The notes below the pieces were generated by a model that was not told the origin of the DNA, searched no databases, and saw only the letters and a list, made by a program, of their open reading frames with translations. From Saprospiraceae bacterium (lineage in GTDB: Bacteria > Bacteroidota > Bacteroidia > Chitinophagales > Saprospiraceae), in the NCBI GenBank assembly GCA_016715405.1, contig JADKAE010000006.1, positions 124,001 through 188,000 of the forward strand: a DNA stretch of 64,000 nucleotides, given 5' to 3'. This document shows positions 35,310 to 47,031 of this stretch, piece by piece. Every line of letters starts with the position of its first letter. Positions within the stretch are counted from its first letter, which is position 1. A program made the position numbers and the translations under genes.

Positions 35310-36061
35310 TGGACGAACTATACGATCAATTTGAACGATATCTGGAACAGGAAATGAATCCCCAGGAAAGGCTGGAGATGGACGTATTGATAAAAAACGA
35401 TCCCATTATTGCCGAGGAATTTCAATTGTACCAGCAAATCCGCCTTGCCGTGGCCCGCCGTTCAGCCCAGGAAAAAGCCGACAAACAACTCGAAACTCAA
35501 TTACAACTCATGGGAAAAAATTATTTTAACGCTTCCGACTCCAATTCGGGGTCGCCGCGCCGCTTTTCACTTAACATCTGGCTGGCAGTAGCCGGCGTAG
35601 CCGCCGCCGTAGTGCTGGCCGTGATGTTTCTGATTCCGGAAAAAGATCTCTACAAACGCTTTCGCGAATTTCCTGACGCCGAGCTAACTCTCAAAGGGTC
35701 TGAAACCGAGAATAACCGCCTGACGGATGCCGCCGATTTGTTTAATGCCGGCAAATACGACCAGGCGCTTACTATTTTTTCTAATTACCTGCAAAACGAC
35801 GACCCCGGTAATATCGAAGTGCGCTATTATTTGGCGTTGTGCCAGCTGGAACTCGGCAATACCGGTTATGCCCGACAGGTGCTGACCAATTTTACCGATA
35901 GCGGCTCCGCCTTCGCCACTGACGCCAACTGGTTTTTAGCCCTGGCCCACTTGCGCGAAAATAATATTAACGCCTGCCGCCAAAGGCTCACCCAAATTCC
36001 AACAAGCAATACGTATTATAAGGACGCCCAAAAGTTGCTGAAGGCAATTGAAGGGAAGTGA
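35309..36061 (+). CDS. Membrane protein with TPR domain, probable anti-sigma partner
   Basis: 250 residues: an N-terminal cytoplasmic helical part (YDQFERYLEQEMNPQERLEMDV) like those of anti-sigma factors, one membrane helix near residues 90-110 (IWLAVAGVAAAVVLAVMFLI), and a periplasmic TPR-like part (LFNAGKYDQALTIFSNYL, VRYYLALCQLELGNTGYARQ). Translational coupling to the sigma gene supports a regulatory pair. The TPR domain could sense a partner in the periplasm (inference). The stop TGA is part of the first unit of the following repeat array. Confidence 0.82.
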   Translation: MDELYDQFERYLEQEMNPQERLEMDVLIKNDPIIAEEFQLYQQIRLAVARRSAQEKADKQLETQLQLMGKNYFNASDSNSGSPRRFSLNIWLAVAGVAAAVVLAVMFLIPEKDLYKRFREFPDAELTLKGSETENNRLTDAADLFNAGKYDQALTIFSNYLQNDDPGNIEVRYYLALCQLELGNTGYARQVLTNFTDSGSAFATDANWFLALAHLRENNINACRQRLTQIPTSNTYYKDAQKLLKAIEGK

Positions 36062-36128
36062 CAAGGTGACAAGGTGACAAGGTAAAAAAGGGTGTCGTGT
36101 CACCCTGTCACCCTGTCACCCTGTCACC
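36058..36128. repeat. Inverted octamer arrays (GTGACAAG x3 / GTCACCCT x3) between convergent genes
   Basis: The left arm starts with the bases of the stop codon of the plus-strand gene. The right arm is nearly its reverse complement. Together they can form a hairpin of more than 20 bp. The right arm overlaps the repaired C-terminus of the convergent gene. Confidence 0.9.
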
Positions 36129-36901
36129 TCCTTGTGCCCCAAGCACCCTCAATGCTCCCAGACATTGATAGCTCATGCACAGCAATTCTGCATAAACGAC
36201 TACTTTTGCGCGCCGGCCTGCAAAAACAAAGCCTGTGGTGAAGTCCACGCCCGGGGGCCGAATATCATGATGGTGATCTGTATGGCTAATAGTGCGCCAA
36301 AGGCCAGAAAAGCGCCGGCATAACTGTTGGGATAGTGGGGTTCACAGCCTATGGCCAGGCCGTAGGCCACACTCATGCCCAAAAAGGCAATAAACCCCGC
36401 CCTGACAAATAAGGTATGCCGAAAGTAGTTGACGTCGAGGGGAGTCTGGGCTATGCCGATGTAACAAAGCGCGGCGACTACCCCCGACAAAGCGGCAAGC
36501 ACGGCGAAAAGACGCCCGTCATCGGTTTTGAATAAGGTGGGCAAGCCGACAAAAAAGACAGTCAGGCATACGCCCGCCAAGGTAAGACTACCCCCAAAAT
36601 ACAAGTTGCTCCAGGTGTTGAGTTCGCCGCTCCAACTCATCGTGCGGCCCAGGTCGCTAAAATAATTGTACAAAAACGAATACCCCTCGGTACCTCTGTC
36701 GTGCAGCGTACCTCCGGGATAATACCGCATGGCCAGGGTGCTGAGCACAAAAAATTGCAAGGCCCCCAAAAGCCCCAGCCAAACGACATACCTGCGCCAG
36801 TCATTTGTCGACTTTGGCAAAGTACTGAGTGCGTTGCTAAGGGTTCTGAGCGTTGAGGGTGCTCCTCCCTCTCTAGCTCTCATCAACCTCTCTCCCTCCA
36901 T
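36108..36901 (-). CDS. DUF998-like multi-pass membrane protein (frame broken at 36203)
   Basis: About 260 residues with six likely membrane segments (VVWLGLLGALQFFVLSTLAM, LYFGGSLTLAGVCLTVFFVG, LFAVLAALSGVVAALCYIGI, GFIAFLGMSVAYGLAIG, YAGAFLAFGALLAIQITIMI and a C-terminal one). The sequence as given stops at 36200. Adding one base at 36203 extends it with KVVVYAELLCMSY, a typical end for this kind of protein, to a stop at 36108. The first 25 residues are encoded by purine-rich short repeats (EGERLMRAREGG), so the real start may be later. Function is unknown; permease-like or receptor-like roles cannot be told apart. Confidence 0.7.
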
Positions 36902-36906
36902 CCAGG

Positions 36907-39900
36907 TTACCTCAGCAAAGACACATCGCCCTTAAACGTCTCCACCTGGCCGTCGGCAAATTCTATTTCCGCAAAATACACGTACACCCCGGCATTCATG
37001 GGTTTGCCCTTAAATTCGCCATCCCAGCCATACGATTCAATATTTGGCTGAAAGGGCCCGTTGAAAAACAACAGGTTGCCCCAGCGGTCGAAGATGCGGA
37101 ACGATTTCACCGCCACCACATCAGTGTCGGCATAGATGGTGATATAATCGTTGATGCCGTCGTCGTCGGGCGAGAAGGCGTTCGGTACATATACTCTGCG
37201 CTTTTTATCGATGAAAATGGTGATGGCATCTTCCGCCTGACAACCGTTTTCATCGCTCGCTGTGAGCGTGTAGGTGGTGGTGAGTATCGGCCCCGCATAG
37301 GTCGCCAATGCCGATGAGTCGGTCAAATCGGTACGGGGAGTCCAGGTAAAAGTCGCAGCTGTAAAGTTGAGCACGGGGTCGAGCAAGAGGCTGTCGCCCA
37401 AGCGGATGGTCTGGTCCGGGCCAAGGTCTATCACCAATTCCTGCGGGGTGGGTATCACTACATCTACTTCTACGGTGCAATTGTTGGCGTCGCGCACATA
37501 AAGCGTGTAGCTGCCGGCCGGCAGGTTGGGGATGGCAAAGGGCGTACCGGCAAGTCCCTGGTATGACTGCCCGTCGAGCGAATACGCATAAGGCGCCGCG
37601 CCGCCATTCAATTCTTCCAGCAAAATAGCGCCCAGCAAGTCGCCAAAACAGGGGGGCGACTGACTGTCGGTTTTTAAGGTGATGGCCTCCGGCTCCGTCA
37701 GCGTTGCCGTGGCTGACCCCGAACAACCCGCAGCATCTGTGATGGTCACCGTGTAGTTGCCCGCCCCTACCCCACTGAGCGTGGGCGTAATAGCGCCGTT
37801 GTTCCATTGATACGCCAGCGGTGTTATACCTCCACTCGCCGTAGCCGATACGACGCCATCAGTGTTGCCTGCGCAACTCACGCCAAAGCCGTCAAAATCA
37901 CTGGTCACTGCCGCCTGTACCCCCAGCGAACTCACCTGAAAAACATTACCGCCCGCAAAGCGGACGGTGATTTGCGCCGGCGTACCGGCACATACCGCAC
38001 CGCCGCCTTCGAGCGAAGCGGTCAGCTGTGACAAAAACTGCAAGGCTACGTTTACGGTACTATCGCAACCCGTCGCACTGGCATTGTCTAATACGACTGT
38101 ACCCGACGGATTGGCGGCGTTGAAGGTTTGGCCTCCTACTGTTAGGCTTTCGCCAAAACATAAGGTGGAATTGAGCGAAGAAATTGAATTGGGCAGAAAA
38201 CTGAGGTTGACCACTACGGTGCTGTCGCAGCCGTTGGCGCCGGTCAGGATTTCCGTGCCGGCGGGGTTGGTTTCATTGTAGGTCTGACCATTCACGACGA
38301 GACTCTCCCCGGCGCACAAGGTTTGGTTCAGTGCAGTAGTCACATGCGGGCTGACCTGTAAAACGGCATTTCCGCTCAAGGTATTCTGACAGTTCGCATC
38401 GCTCACACTCGATAAAGCCAGGGTGATTTGGCCATTGGTGAGGCCAAAATTAGCCGGACAAACTGTCACCGTTTGACTATTGGCATTAATTACCGTACTA
38501 ACAGGCTGTGGCCCCGTACCGGCATCGAGTGTATAATTGATAGTAAATGGCGGCGTACCGCTTAAATTTATAGTAAAATCAAAACAATCGTCTTCGCAAA
38601 TAGCGCCACCGCTGCTTATGGTGGCCGAAGGCAAAGCTGCTCCGGGCGCTACGGTAGCAATGCCCGTAGCCGAACAACCCGCCGCATCGGTAACCGACAC
38701 CAGGTAGGTATTGGGCGCGAGCCCCGATGGGTCTTCCGTGCCGTCGAGGGCGTCTATGTTCCAATCAAAGGTAAGTGCGCCGATACCGTCGCTGACAGTA
38801 AGCGCAATGGCCCCGTCGGAACTGCCTGCACAGGTTTCGCTTGTAGCAATCAAAGCCACCGTGATGGCGCATACAGGCCCGTCGATAGTAAAAGCACAAG
38901 TTTGCGTACATCCATTGGCATCGGTAAGGGTGATATTATAAGTTCCTGCCGACAGCGACTGAATCGACGCGGTAGTCGCCGAGGCGGAAGTCTGACTACC
39001 GGAAACTGGCCCGCTCCAATCCAACTGGTAGGGCGCTGTGCCGCCGCTGAAGGTGGCCGTGCCCTCGCCATTCGTGCCATTGACGGTGGTAACTGCGTTC
39101 AATTGGGCGCAAGACAGGGCAAGCACAGCCGGCTCGCTAAGATCGATCATGGCAAGGGCATTGCAGCCCACCGCATCAAATACCGTTACGGCGTAACTGC
39201 CGGGCGCAAGCGATACCGGGTCTTCCGTGCCATCCAGAGCGTCTATATTCCAATCAAAAGTTAAAGGTGCTACGCCGCCGTTGACAATCAAATCGATAGC
39301 GCCGCTATTGTCGCCGTTGCATAGCAAATCGCTGCCAGAGATCGCCAGATTGATATTGCAAATGGGTTCTGTTATCGTAAAACTGCACGTATCCTGGCAC
39401 CCATTGGCATCCGTGATTGAAATGACGTAATCGCCGGCAGAAAGATCGGGTACGATTATTGTTTCGTTAGTGGATTGCAGTATGGTGACTGGTACGGGGC
39501 CCGTGATGTTTACCTGGAAGGGGGCTGTTCCACCGGAAGATGAAAATTCCATGGAGCCGTCGGCTCCGCCAATGGTACTCACAGGTAAATATTCGGCACA
39601 CGAAACGACTAAAGCCTCTGGCTCGTTTAGCATTGTATCCGCCACGGCCAGGCAGCCCAGGTTATCGGTTACGGTTACCGCATAATACCCCGGCGCCAGG
39701 CCACTGAGGGAACTCTGCCCATCATAGATATCGTCGTTCCAGTCAAATGTCAAGGGCGCGGCGCCTCCGGTGGTAGTGACCGTGATGGCGCCGTCGTTGC
39801 TGCCATTGCACAAGGGATCGGTGGCGCTAAGCGATACATTCAGGTTACAGCCGGTAATGTTGATGGCAAATTGACAATCGGCCTCGCAGCCCAGCGAATC

Positions 39901-42900
39901 GACCAGCAAAACGGTATACAAGCCCCCGCTTAAATTATTGAGGGTAACTACTCCTGCGGTATCTACCACTATTGTATCAGCTAAAGGGCCGCTTAGTATT
40001 AAATTATAAGGGAATACCCCGCCCTGTACGTCGACGGTCGCCACGCCATCGGTAACCCCCGGCCCCGACACCGGTGAGAATTCGGAGCAGCTCAGCATAA
40101 TAGCTGCAGGCTCCGTGATGTCAAAAGTATCTGTCAATACGCAGTTGATGGCATCGCTTATCACGACGATATACGTACCCGCGCCAAGACTATCGGGTGC
40201 GGAGTCGCCGTCGAGGGCATCCAGGTTCCAATCGTAGCTTATCGGCGATGTACCGCCATTAAAAGTTAGCGTGATAGCGCCTTCGGCAATACCATTGCAA
40301 TTTACTGGTGAGACGACCGCGTCCAGGCTAACCGTACATACCGGTTCTCCGATAGATACGCCGCACGTGGTTGTACATCCGTTGGCATCGGTGAGTAAGA
40401 GTGCATAAAGACCGGCACTGAGCCCGCTTATCGTGTCTACGCCGGCTATATTAATTACCAGAGAATCGGTGGAGGGACCACCCCAACTCAACATGTATGG
40501 CAATGCGCCTCCAATTGTCGTTACGGTAATACGGCCGTCGCTACCGCCCACGGTAGAGACGGAGTCGAGCAGCGCGCAGGCCAGTTCAAGCAGCGCCGGT
40601 TCAGATAGCGTGATAGAAAGCGTATCCACACAGGCGCCTGCATCAGTGACCGTCACCTGATACGTTCCCGCAGCCAGGCTACCGGGATCTTCAATCGTAT
40701 CCAGCGAATCCACATTCCAGTCGATTGTATATGGCATGAGGCCTCCCGTAATGCTGAGGTCAATACTGCCGTCGGCTTCGCCCAAACAAGAGGGATAAAC
40801 CACGTCGGCACTGGCATTCATACCGCAGGGTTCGCCAATCGTAAAGCTGCAAACGGCTTCACAGCCATTGGCATCGGTAATTGTGAGGTTATAGACGCCG
40901 GCGAGCAGGTTGTCCAGCACAACCGTATCGGCCATATTTTCATTTTGTCCGCCCATTTCGGGGCCGCTCCACAGCAATATGTAGGGCGCTTGTCCGCCAC
41001 CAATGATTATGGAAGCCGCGCCGTCTTCTGCGCCGGTGGCAGAAACTGGGTTAAGTTGGCTGCATTCCAGTAGCAGGGCCGGCGGACCAGTAAGCGTAAT
41101 GGTCCCGGTAGCCGTACATCCGTCGGCGGCCGTTACCGTCACAGCATAGGCGCCGGCGCCGATATTAACGGGATCTTCGACGCTGTCGAGGGTATTGTCA
41201 TTCCAGTCGAAATTAAAAGGCCCCGTGCCGCCACTGACAGTCAGGCTGATCGAGCCGTCATCACTATTCGAACAGGACGGCTCGCTACCCGTCAGGCTGA
41301 CGCCTATCACACAATTGGCATCGTTAATAACAAAGGAACAGGTTTCTTCACAGCCGTTAAAATCGGTAATCGTCAGGGTATAATTTCCGGCAGGTAATCC
41401 ACTGATCGTGGCAATTCCCGGATTTGCCTGTGGCTGATTTCCGCTGGCATCGCCACTCCAGGCCAGGACATATGGGGGTGTTCCGCCGCTAAAGGTTATC
41501 TGGGCAGCTCCGTCGCTATTACCTGGTCCGGAGACGGGGTTGAGCTCCTCGCAACTCAGCATCAGCGGCGCGGGGTCGATGATATTCAGGTTGGCCGTAC
41601 CCTGGCAATTGTTGGCATCCACCACGGTGAGGCTGTAATTGCCCGCAGCAAGCCCCGTGGGGTCTTCGATGCCGTCGAGGGCATTGACATTCCAGTCGAA
41701 GACAAACGGCCCGGCGCCGCTGGTCACATCCACCGACAGGCCGGCACTGCTATCGCCACTGCAATCGAGTTCATTGGCCAGTGCAATACTCACCGAAGGC
41801 CGGGGATTCACCGTAAGCACTACCGGCACGGTAGCCGAGGTGCATACGCCGTTGCTTACATTCGCAAATACGGTAATCGATGCCGAGGTAAACGCCGCAG
41901 GGTTAGCTATCGGGTTGGTGCCGGTCGCATTGAGGAACCACCCTACCGTACCCGCCCCACCGCTTACGGTAGCGTTGGCGTTGGTCAGGTTGAAGACGGC
42001 CTGGATACCCATCGTATTACATGCCGACAGCGAAGTAGGCGTAGCGGTTGGCGCAGGCAATACATTGAGCACAAGGGCTACCGGTGTCGATGTACAACCT
42101 CCATTGGTTATGGTAGCATAAACCGTAGTGGTAACGGTAGTAAAGGCCGCGGGGTTGGGTATCTGGTTAGTAGCGGCTGCATTGGAATACCAGGTCACCG
42201 TCAGACCGCTGCCTGTATTGACAATACTGTTTTGGGTAGTTAGGTTGAAGGTAGCCTGATTGCCGGCTGTAGCGCATAGTTGCATGGCCGGCGGAGTGGT
42301 TGCCGTCGGCGCCGGCGTAACGGTGAGCGACACAGGCACAACGACTGAAGTACAGGCGCCCAATGATACTTGCGCAAAGACCGTTGTCGTCCCCGACAAA
42401 TAGGTAGCCGGCGTAGCGATGGGCCCCGTGCCATTGGCGTTAGTAAACCAGTTGACCGTGCCGCTGCCGCCGCCGGTTATGGTGCTATTAGCGGTGGTGA
42501 GATTAAAAATAGCCTGACCACCGGCGCTTTCGCAAGCTCCCAGACTGGTCGAAAATGCCGGGGGCGCCGTCAATACCGTGAGTGTAACTGCTGCCGTTGG
42601 CGAAGCGCAGCCACTATTCGTCACAGTAGCATAAACTGTGGTGGTAGCGCTTGTAAACGCGGCGGGGTTGGCAATGGGAATTGTGCCCACAGAATTGGTA
42701 AACCAGCTTACCGTGCCCACACCTCCGCTCACCGCGCCGTTGAGGGTAGTTAGGTTAAACGTACCCTGTCCCGAGCCGTTGTCGCAGGCCTGTGCAGAGG
42801 CCGGGTTGGCCGTCGGCAATGGCGTAACCGTAAGCGTTACGGGCACGGGATTTGAACCGCAACCGTTGGCGGTTGACACTACTGCGTAGACGGTTGCCGA

Positions 42901-45305
42901 GCCGGTGGTAAATGCCGTGGGGTTGGCAACGGGGTTGGTGGCGCCTATATTGGTATAAAAAGTAATCGTTAAGCCCGGTGTATTGTTGATTTGGTTATTA
43001 AGCGAAGTCAGGTTAAAAGTCGCCGTGCCGCCGGGACCGGCGCATGCCATAGCGGTAGCAGGAGATGCGCTTGGGGCGAATTCGATATTTACCGGTATGG
43101 GCACTGTGGCCGATTCGCAGATACCGTTATCGACGGTAGCGTATACCGTGCCGGGCAGTGTGAGCACATCGTTAATATTATTAATGGGGTTGGTGGCGGC
43201 GGCGTCGGTATACCAATTGACCGGCAGTCCTGAGCCGCCATTAATAATAGCTTCGGTACCCGGCAGGTCGTATTGAATATTGGGGGGAATGAGGGTAACC
43301 ACGCACACGTCAAACGAAGTGGGGTTGGCGGTGGGTGCGGGGTTCACCGTGAGTTGTATGGGTATAGTGCCCGACTCGCAGAGGCCGCTTTCTACCGTGG
43401 CATAAACCGTGGCTGAGCCGCTGAGGAAACTGGCGGGATTTGCTATCGGTATCGTGCCGGCGGCATTCGAATACCAGTTGACCGTGGCTGCCCCGCCGCT
43501 GATAGCGCCATTGAGCGTAGTGAGATTAAAGGTGGCCTGAGCCCCGGTAGAACAGGCTGTCAGCGGTCCCGCCGGGTTTGGTGTAGGCGTGGGGTTGACG
43601 ACCAGCTGCACAGGTATCGGGGCGGAAGCGCAGAACATATTGGCGGCCGTAGCATATACCGTCGTACTTATCGAGGTAAAACTGGCGGGCGTAGCGATAG
43701 CATTGGTGGCGCCGGCGTCGGTATACCAGTTGATCGTAGTGCCTGGCGTATTATTAATGGTATTATTTAGCGAAGTGAGGTTAAACGAAGCCTGGTTGCC
43801 GCTGGTGGCGCAAGCGGAGAGCGGCCCGGCTGGATTGGCGGTGGGCGTCGGCGTTACATTAAGTTGAACACCTACTGTGGGAGAAGTACACCCTCCACTC
43901 GTCACATTGGCATACACAATCACAGACGCATTGGTCGTATACGCAGCAGGATTGGCAATGGGTATCGTGGCGATGCTGTTGGTCCACCAGCTTACCGTGC
44001 CCACCCCGCCACTAATCGTATTGTTGAGCGAATTGAGGTTAAACGTGCCGACTCCCATGGCATTGGCGCAAGCGAACTGTGGGGGGGCGGTGTTGGCATT
44101 GGGAAGAGGCGCACCGTTGGGTACATTTACGACAGTTGTAGCTATACACCCCATGCCATCTGTGACAGTAATATTATAAGCGCCGCTCGCCAGGTTGGCA
44201 ATGCTGGTGCCACTGCCGCTGCCCGACGCCGTGCCGGTGTAATTATAGGAATAGGTGGGCGTGCCCCGGTAGGATTCAGTGTAATGCTGCCGTTGGTACC
44301 TCCCTGGCAGGTGGGCGCCGTAGGCGAACCCGATACCATAAAACTCGCACAAGGTGAACAGGAAGCCAATGCCGTAAAGGAATTGGTAAACGTACACGAC
44401 GTCATATTAGAAAACGTAGCCGTCAGGTTGAAACCGGCGCCGGTTGCCGGCAACTGCACATTCATAAACGTATATGAAGGCGCAGCCACACTACCCGCAC
44501 TGATACTGGCAATGGGCGTTGGGTTGACGCCTCGGAACAGATCCAGCGTGCCGGTTGTCGGGTTATTAGAAAAAGTAACCGTGATATTAGCCGTGTAGAA
44601 ATCGTCGGCGGCGTTAGCAGGCGTACCGTTGTTATTACATGCGCTTGTATTGGTCACACTTATATTAGTGATTGCACAAGGCGCAACAGAGCCAAAACTG
44701 CAATTGGGTACGGCCGGAATATTGGTATTGACGTTGCCCGGCCCAGCCCAAGTGGCGGTGGTGCCGTCAATAGTTCCCATAGTATTAGTAAAACCATAAA
44801 CCCCTTGTAAAGCACCATTATAGCTGACACAAAAATTACGGGTTCCTGCCCCATTGAGAAAATTACCTCCTGAATTAGGTAAATCTGTAAACAACACATA
44901 AGTGGTAATGCTGCAAAAAACATTCCAACCTGTATAACTTGCCGGATTAAAATTAATATCTAAAATAATGACATTATTACCTGCCGGAATAGGATTGGTA
45001 GCCGGTACAAAAGCCGTGCATCCTGCCAAAGCATTCATACTCGCAAGTAATCCCGGCGGCTCAGCAAACATCATATTAAAAACCACCGAACTCGCCGTAC
45101 TACAATCCACACCCTGGCCGTAAATGATACTTAATTCATTAGGATCCATATCGCCGGTAGTAAAAAGCGTCACAAACTCCTGATCTCCTTCAATCCCGCA
45201 CGAATTAATCATCGCCCCGGTAAAAGCCACCTGGGCAGATAATCGCATCAAGCACGCAGTGATGAATACCATGATTACTGGTAAAATCCGGCGTAAAGCC
45301 GGCAT
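36907..45305 (-). CDS. Giant T9SS-exported repeat protein with gliding-motility-type C-terminal domain (frame broken at 44264-44267)
   Basis: About 2,800 residues after adding one base in the C4 run at 44264-44267, which joins LNPTGGTPTYSYNYTG. The order is: signal peptide (ILPVIMVFITACLMRLSAQ); a unique N-terminal domain of about 280 residues; nine tandem modules of about 84 residues (ending in forms of TVYATV...CTSxxVPVxLTVxPxP); seven double SprB-type modules (each with DWNxDxLD and GxYxVTVTDAxGC); two short CDSTV modules; a final SprB repeat; and the T9SS type B sorting domain (VPNAFSPDDDGINDYITIY, FDRWGNLLF, GWDGEFKGKPMNAGVY). It is exported to the cell surface, probably as an adhesin or filament. 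An ATG at 45365 is an alternative start. Confidence 0.92.
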
Positions 45306-45442
45306 TAAAAAGCGAGGTGTCGCGCACTTTTTTTCAGGCTTTCGCCCATTTGGTAGCCTTTCCATTGAAGTCAATACTAGTTTGGAATATATTTTTCTCT
45401 CAAAAAGTATGTTGCTATTCAGGACAGAAGGGGATTGCCCTA

Positions 45443-45450
45443 CAAAATTA
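45443..45450 (-). promoter_or_regulatory. Bacteroidota-type -7 element (TAATTTTG) for the giant T9SS gene
   Basis: On the minus strand TAATTTTG matches TAnnTTTG, 77 bases before the ATG at 45365 and 137 before that at 45305. No convincing -33 element was located. Confidence 0.45.
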
Positions 45451-45586
45451 CTTGTTCTTTCTTAGCTTCCTACACTTTCTACCATTAAGCGCTTATTAAT
45501 TAACGCTCTCAAGTTGGCGTTCCCGCAAAAACTATTCTTCCTGTGAAAAAACCTTCGCAAGATTTCCCATATCCTGAGGAAAACCT

Positions 45587-45594
45587 TACCTTTG
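45587..45594 (+). promoter_or_regulatory. Bacteroidota-type -7 element (TACCTTTG) for the DUF177-rpmF operon
   Basis: TACCTTTG matches TAnnTTTG and ends 61 bases before the DUF177 start. It implies that in-frame upstream codons from 45543 are not translated. Confidence 0.6.
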
Positions 45595-45655
45595 CAACCG
45601 CTTTTTTTAAAACAGACCCGGCCGCGAAGGAGCACGCCGGCATAAAGCAGGAAAA

Positions 45656-46198
45656 ATGGATGCGCTCATCCCCTATTCAATCCCGGTTAAAGGGTTGCGC
45701 CTTGGCGTCCATACGTTCAAATTTCAGATCGACGATGCTTTTTTCCAGCATTTCGAGCAATCTCCGGTACAACAAGGGCAAGTGGACGTGACCCTTACCC
45801 TTGACAAACGGCCGGATATGTACATCCTGGAATTTGACTTCGAAGGCAGCGTCAAAACGGAATGCGACCGTTGCCTGGCGCCCATAAACCTGCCCATCGG
45901 CGATACGCAACAGCTGATGGTCAAGTTTAGCGAAGAAGAAGAACCCGAAGACGCCGAAGTAGTTTTTATACACCCCGAAGCCCAACAACTGAATGTGGCC
46001 CGGTATATTTACGAATTTATCAGCCTGGCCATTCCGATGATTAGGGTGTACGACTGTAAGAAAGACCCCAAACGCCCATGTAACGAAGAAATGCTGCGCT
46101 ATCTCGATAACGCCGCCCAAGCAAGTGAAGAACCCGCCCCCGACGAGCCCAACCCTTTGTGGGAAGCGCTTAAGAAATGGACGGAAAACGATAATTAA
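45656..46198 (+). CDS. DUF177 (YceD) family protein
   Basis: 180 residues. The C-D-R-C metal-binding-like pair (VKTECDRCLAPINLPIGDTQQLMV) and the acidic middle (FSEEEEPEDAEVV) followed by the helix ISLAIPMIRVYDC are typical of YceD/DUF177. A second Cys pair (DCKKDPKRPC) is also conserved. The family is nearly always encoded next to rpmF, as here (26 bases), and in plants and bacteria has been linked to 23S rRNA accumulation. It is cytoplasmic. Confidence 0.92.
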   Translation: MDALIPYSIPVKGLRLGVHTFKFQIDDAFFQHFEQSPVQQGQVDVTLTLDKRPDMYILEFDFEGSVKTECDRCLAPINLPIGDTQQLMVKFSEEEEPEDAEVVFIHPEAQQLNVARYIYEFISLAIPMIRVYDCKKDPKRPCNEEMLRYLDNAAQASEEPAPDEPNPLWEALKKWTENDN

Positions 46199-46223
46199 TT
46201 ACGATCTTTAAATTCTTGATGCG

Positions 46224-46415
46224 ATGCCAAATCCTAAGAATAGAAACTCTAAGCAGCGCAAGCACAAGCGCCGGACGCACCTCAAGGCAGCCGTTCCTCA
46301 AATCGCTACCTGCCCCACTACCGGCGAGAAGCATATGTACCACCACGCTTACTACGATAGCGAAGGCAATATGTTTTACCGCGGGAAAGTGGTGATCAAA
46401 GCACCGGAGGAATAA
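46224..46415 (+). CDS. rpmF: 50S ribosomal protein L32
   Basis: 63 residues with the L32 pattern: basic N-terminus (MPNPKNRNSKQRKHKRRTH), then CPTTGEKHMYHHAYYDSEG. Only one Cys remains of the four zinc ligands found in zinc-type L32, as is usual in Bacteroidota. The protein is part of the large ribosomal subunit and is co-transcribed with DUF177. Confidence 0.97.
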   Translation: MPNPKNRNSKQRKHKRRTHLKAAVPQIATCPTTGEKHMYHHAYYDSEGNMFYRGKVVIKAPEE

Positions 46416-46529
46416 ACCCGGCAACTGCCCGCACGATGTACTAAGCTACCGGTAAGCTCCCATCCAATCCACTGTGATGAGGGGCTTATTGTGTTTTAAT
46501 GTTCTTTATCGCCTTCAACCTTTTTTTTT

Positions 46530-46913
46530 ATGAAAAAAATTATCAAAACCGCCAAGGCGCCACTGCCCATAGGCCCCTACAACCAGGCAGTCGCTTACCG
46601 CAATACGCTCTATATATCCGGGCAAATTGCTATTAATCCCGCCACAGGCGATATCGTCACCGGCACGATCGAAGACGAAACCCGCCAGGTGATGGAAAAC
46701 CTGAAAGCTATCCTCGAAGAGGCCGGACTCACATTCCACGACGTGGTGAAATGTTCGGTTTTTGTGAAGGATATGCACAACTTTAGCCGCATCAACGCCG
46801 TATACGCCCAGTATTTTGACGAAGCTTCGGCGCCGGCCCGCGAACTGGTGGAAGTAGCCAATTTGCCGCGGTTTGTGAATATCGAGATATCGGCTATCGC
46901 AGCCTTTGAATAG
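46530..46913 (+). CDS. RidA family protein (reactive imine deaminase)
   Basis: 127 residues, normal for the YjgF/YER057c/UK114 family of trimeric cytoplasmic proteins. It has PIGPYNQAV near the start, LYISGQIAINP, and the C-terminal active-site region ARELVEVANLPRFVNIEI with the substrate-binding Arg. RidA hydrolyses 2-aminoacrylate and related imines released by PLP enzymes and so protects them. A T-rich run lies just before the ATG. The gene is followed by a palindromic repeat region. Confidence 0.94.
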   Translation: MKKIIKTAKAPLPIGPYNQAVAYRNTLYISGQIAINPATGDIVTGTIEDETRQVMENLKAILEEAGLTFHDVVKCSVFVKDMHNFSRINAVYAQYFDEASAPARELVEVANLPRFVNIEISAIAAFE

Positions 46914-46921
46914 TTTTTTTT

Positions 46922-47023
46922 AACCGCAGAGTTAAAGGAGTTTTTCGCTGAGTTTCGCAGAGTAAAAAAGAAAACTCCATTTAACTCTGCGGTGAACTCT
47001 TTTAACTCTGCGGTAAAATAAAA
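46922..47023. repeat. Palindromic repeat region (ACCGCAGAGTTAAA...) upstream of trpS
   Basis: The arm at 46923-46945 (ACCGCAGAGTTAAAGGAGTT...) is the near-perfect reverse complement of 46972-46994. A further copy of AACTCTGCGGT lies near 47011. A related element follows trpS at 48051-48150, so the gene is bracketed by two copies. Confidence 0.85.
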
Positions 47024-47031
47024 ATCCCTTT

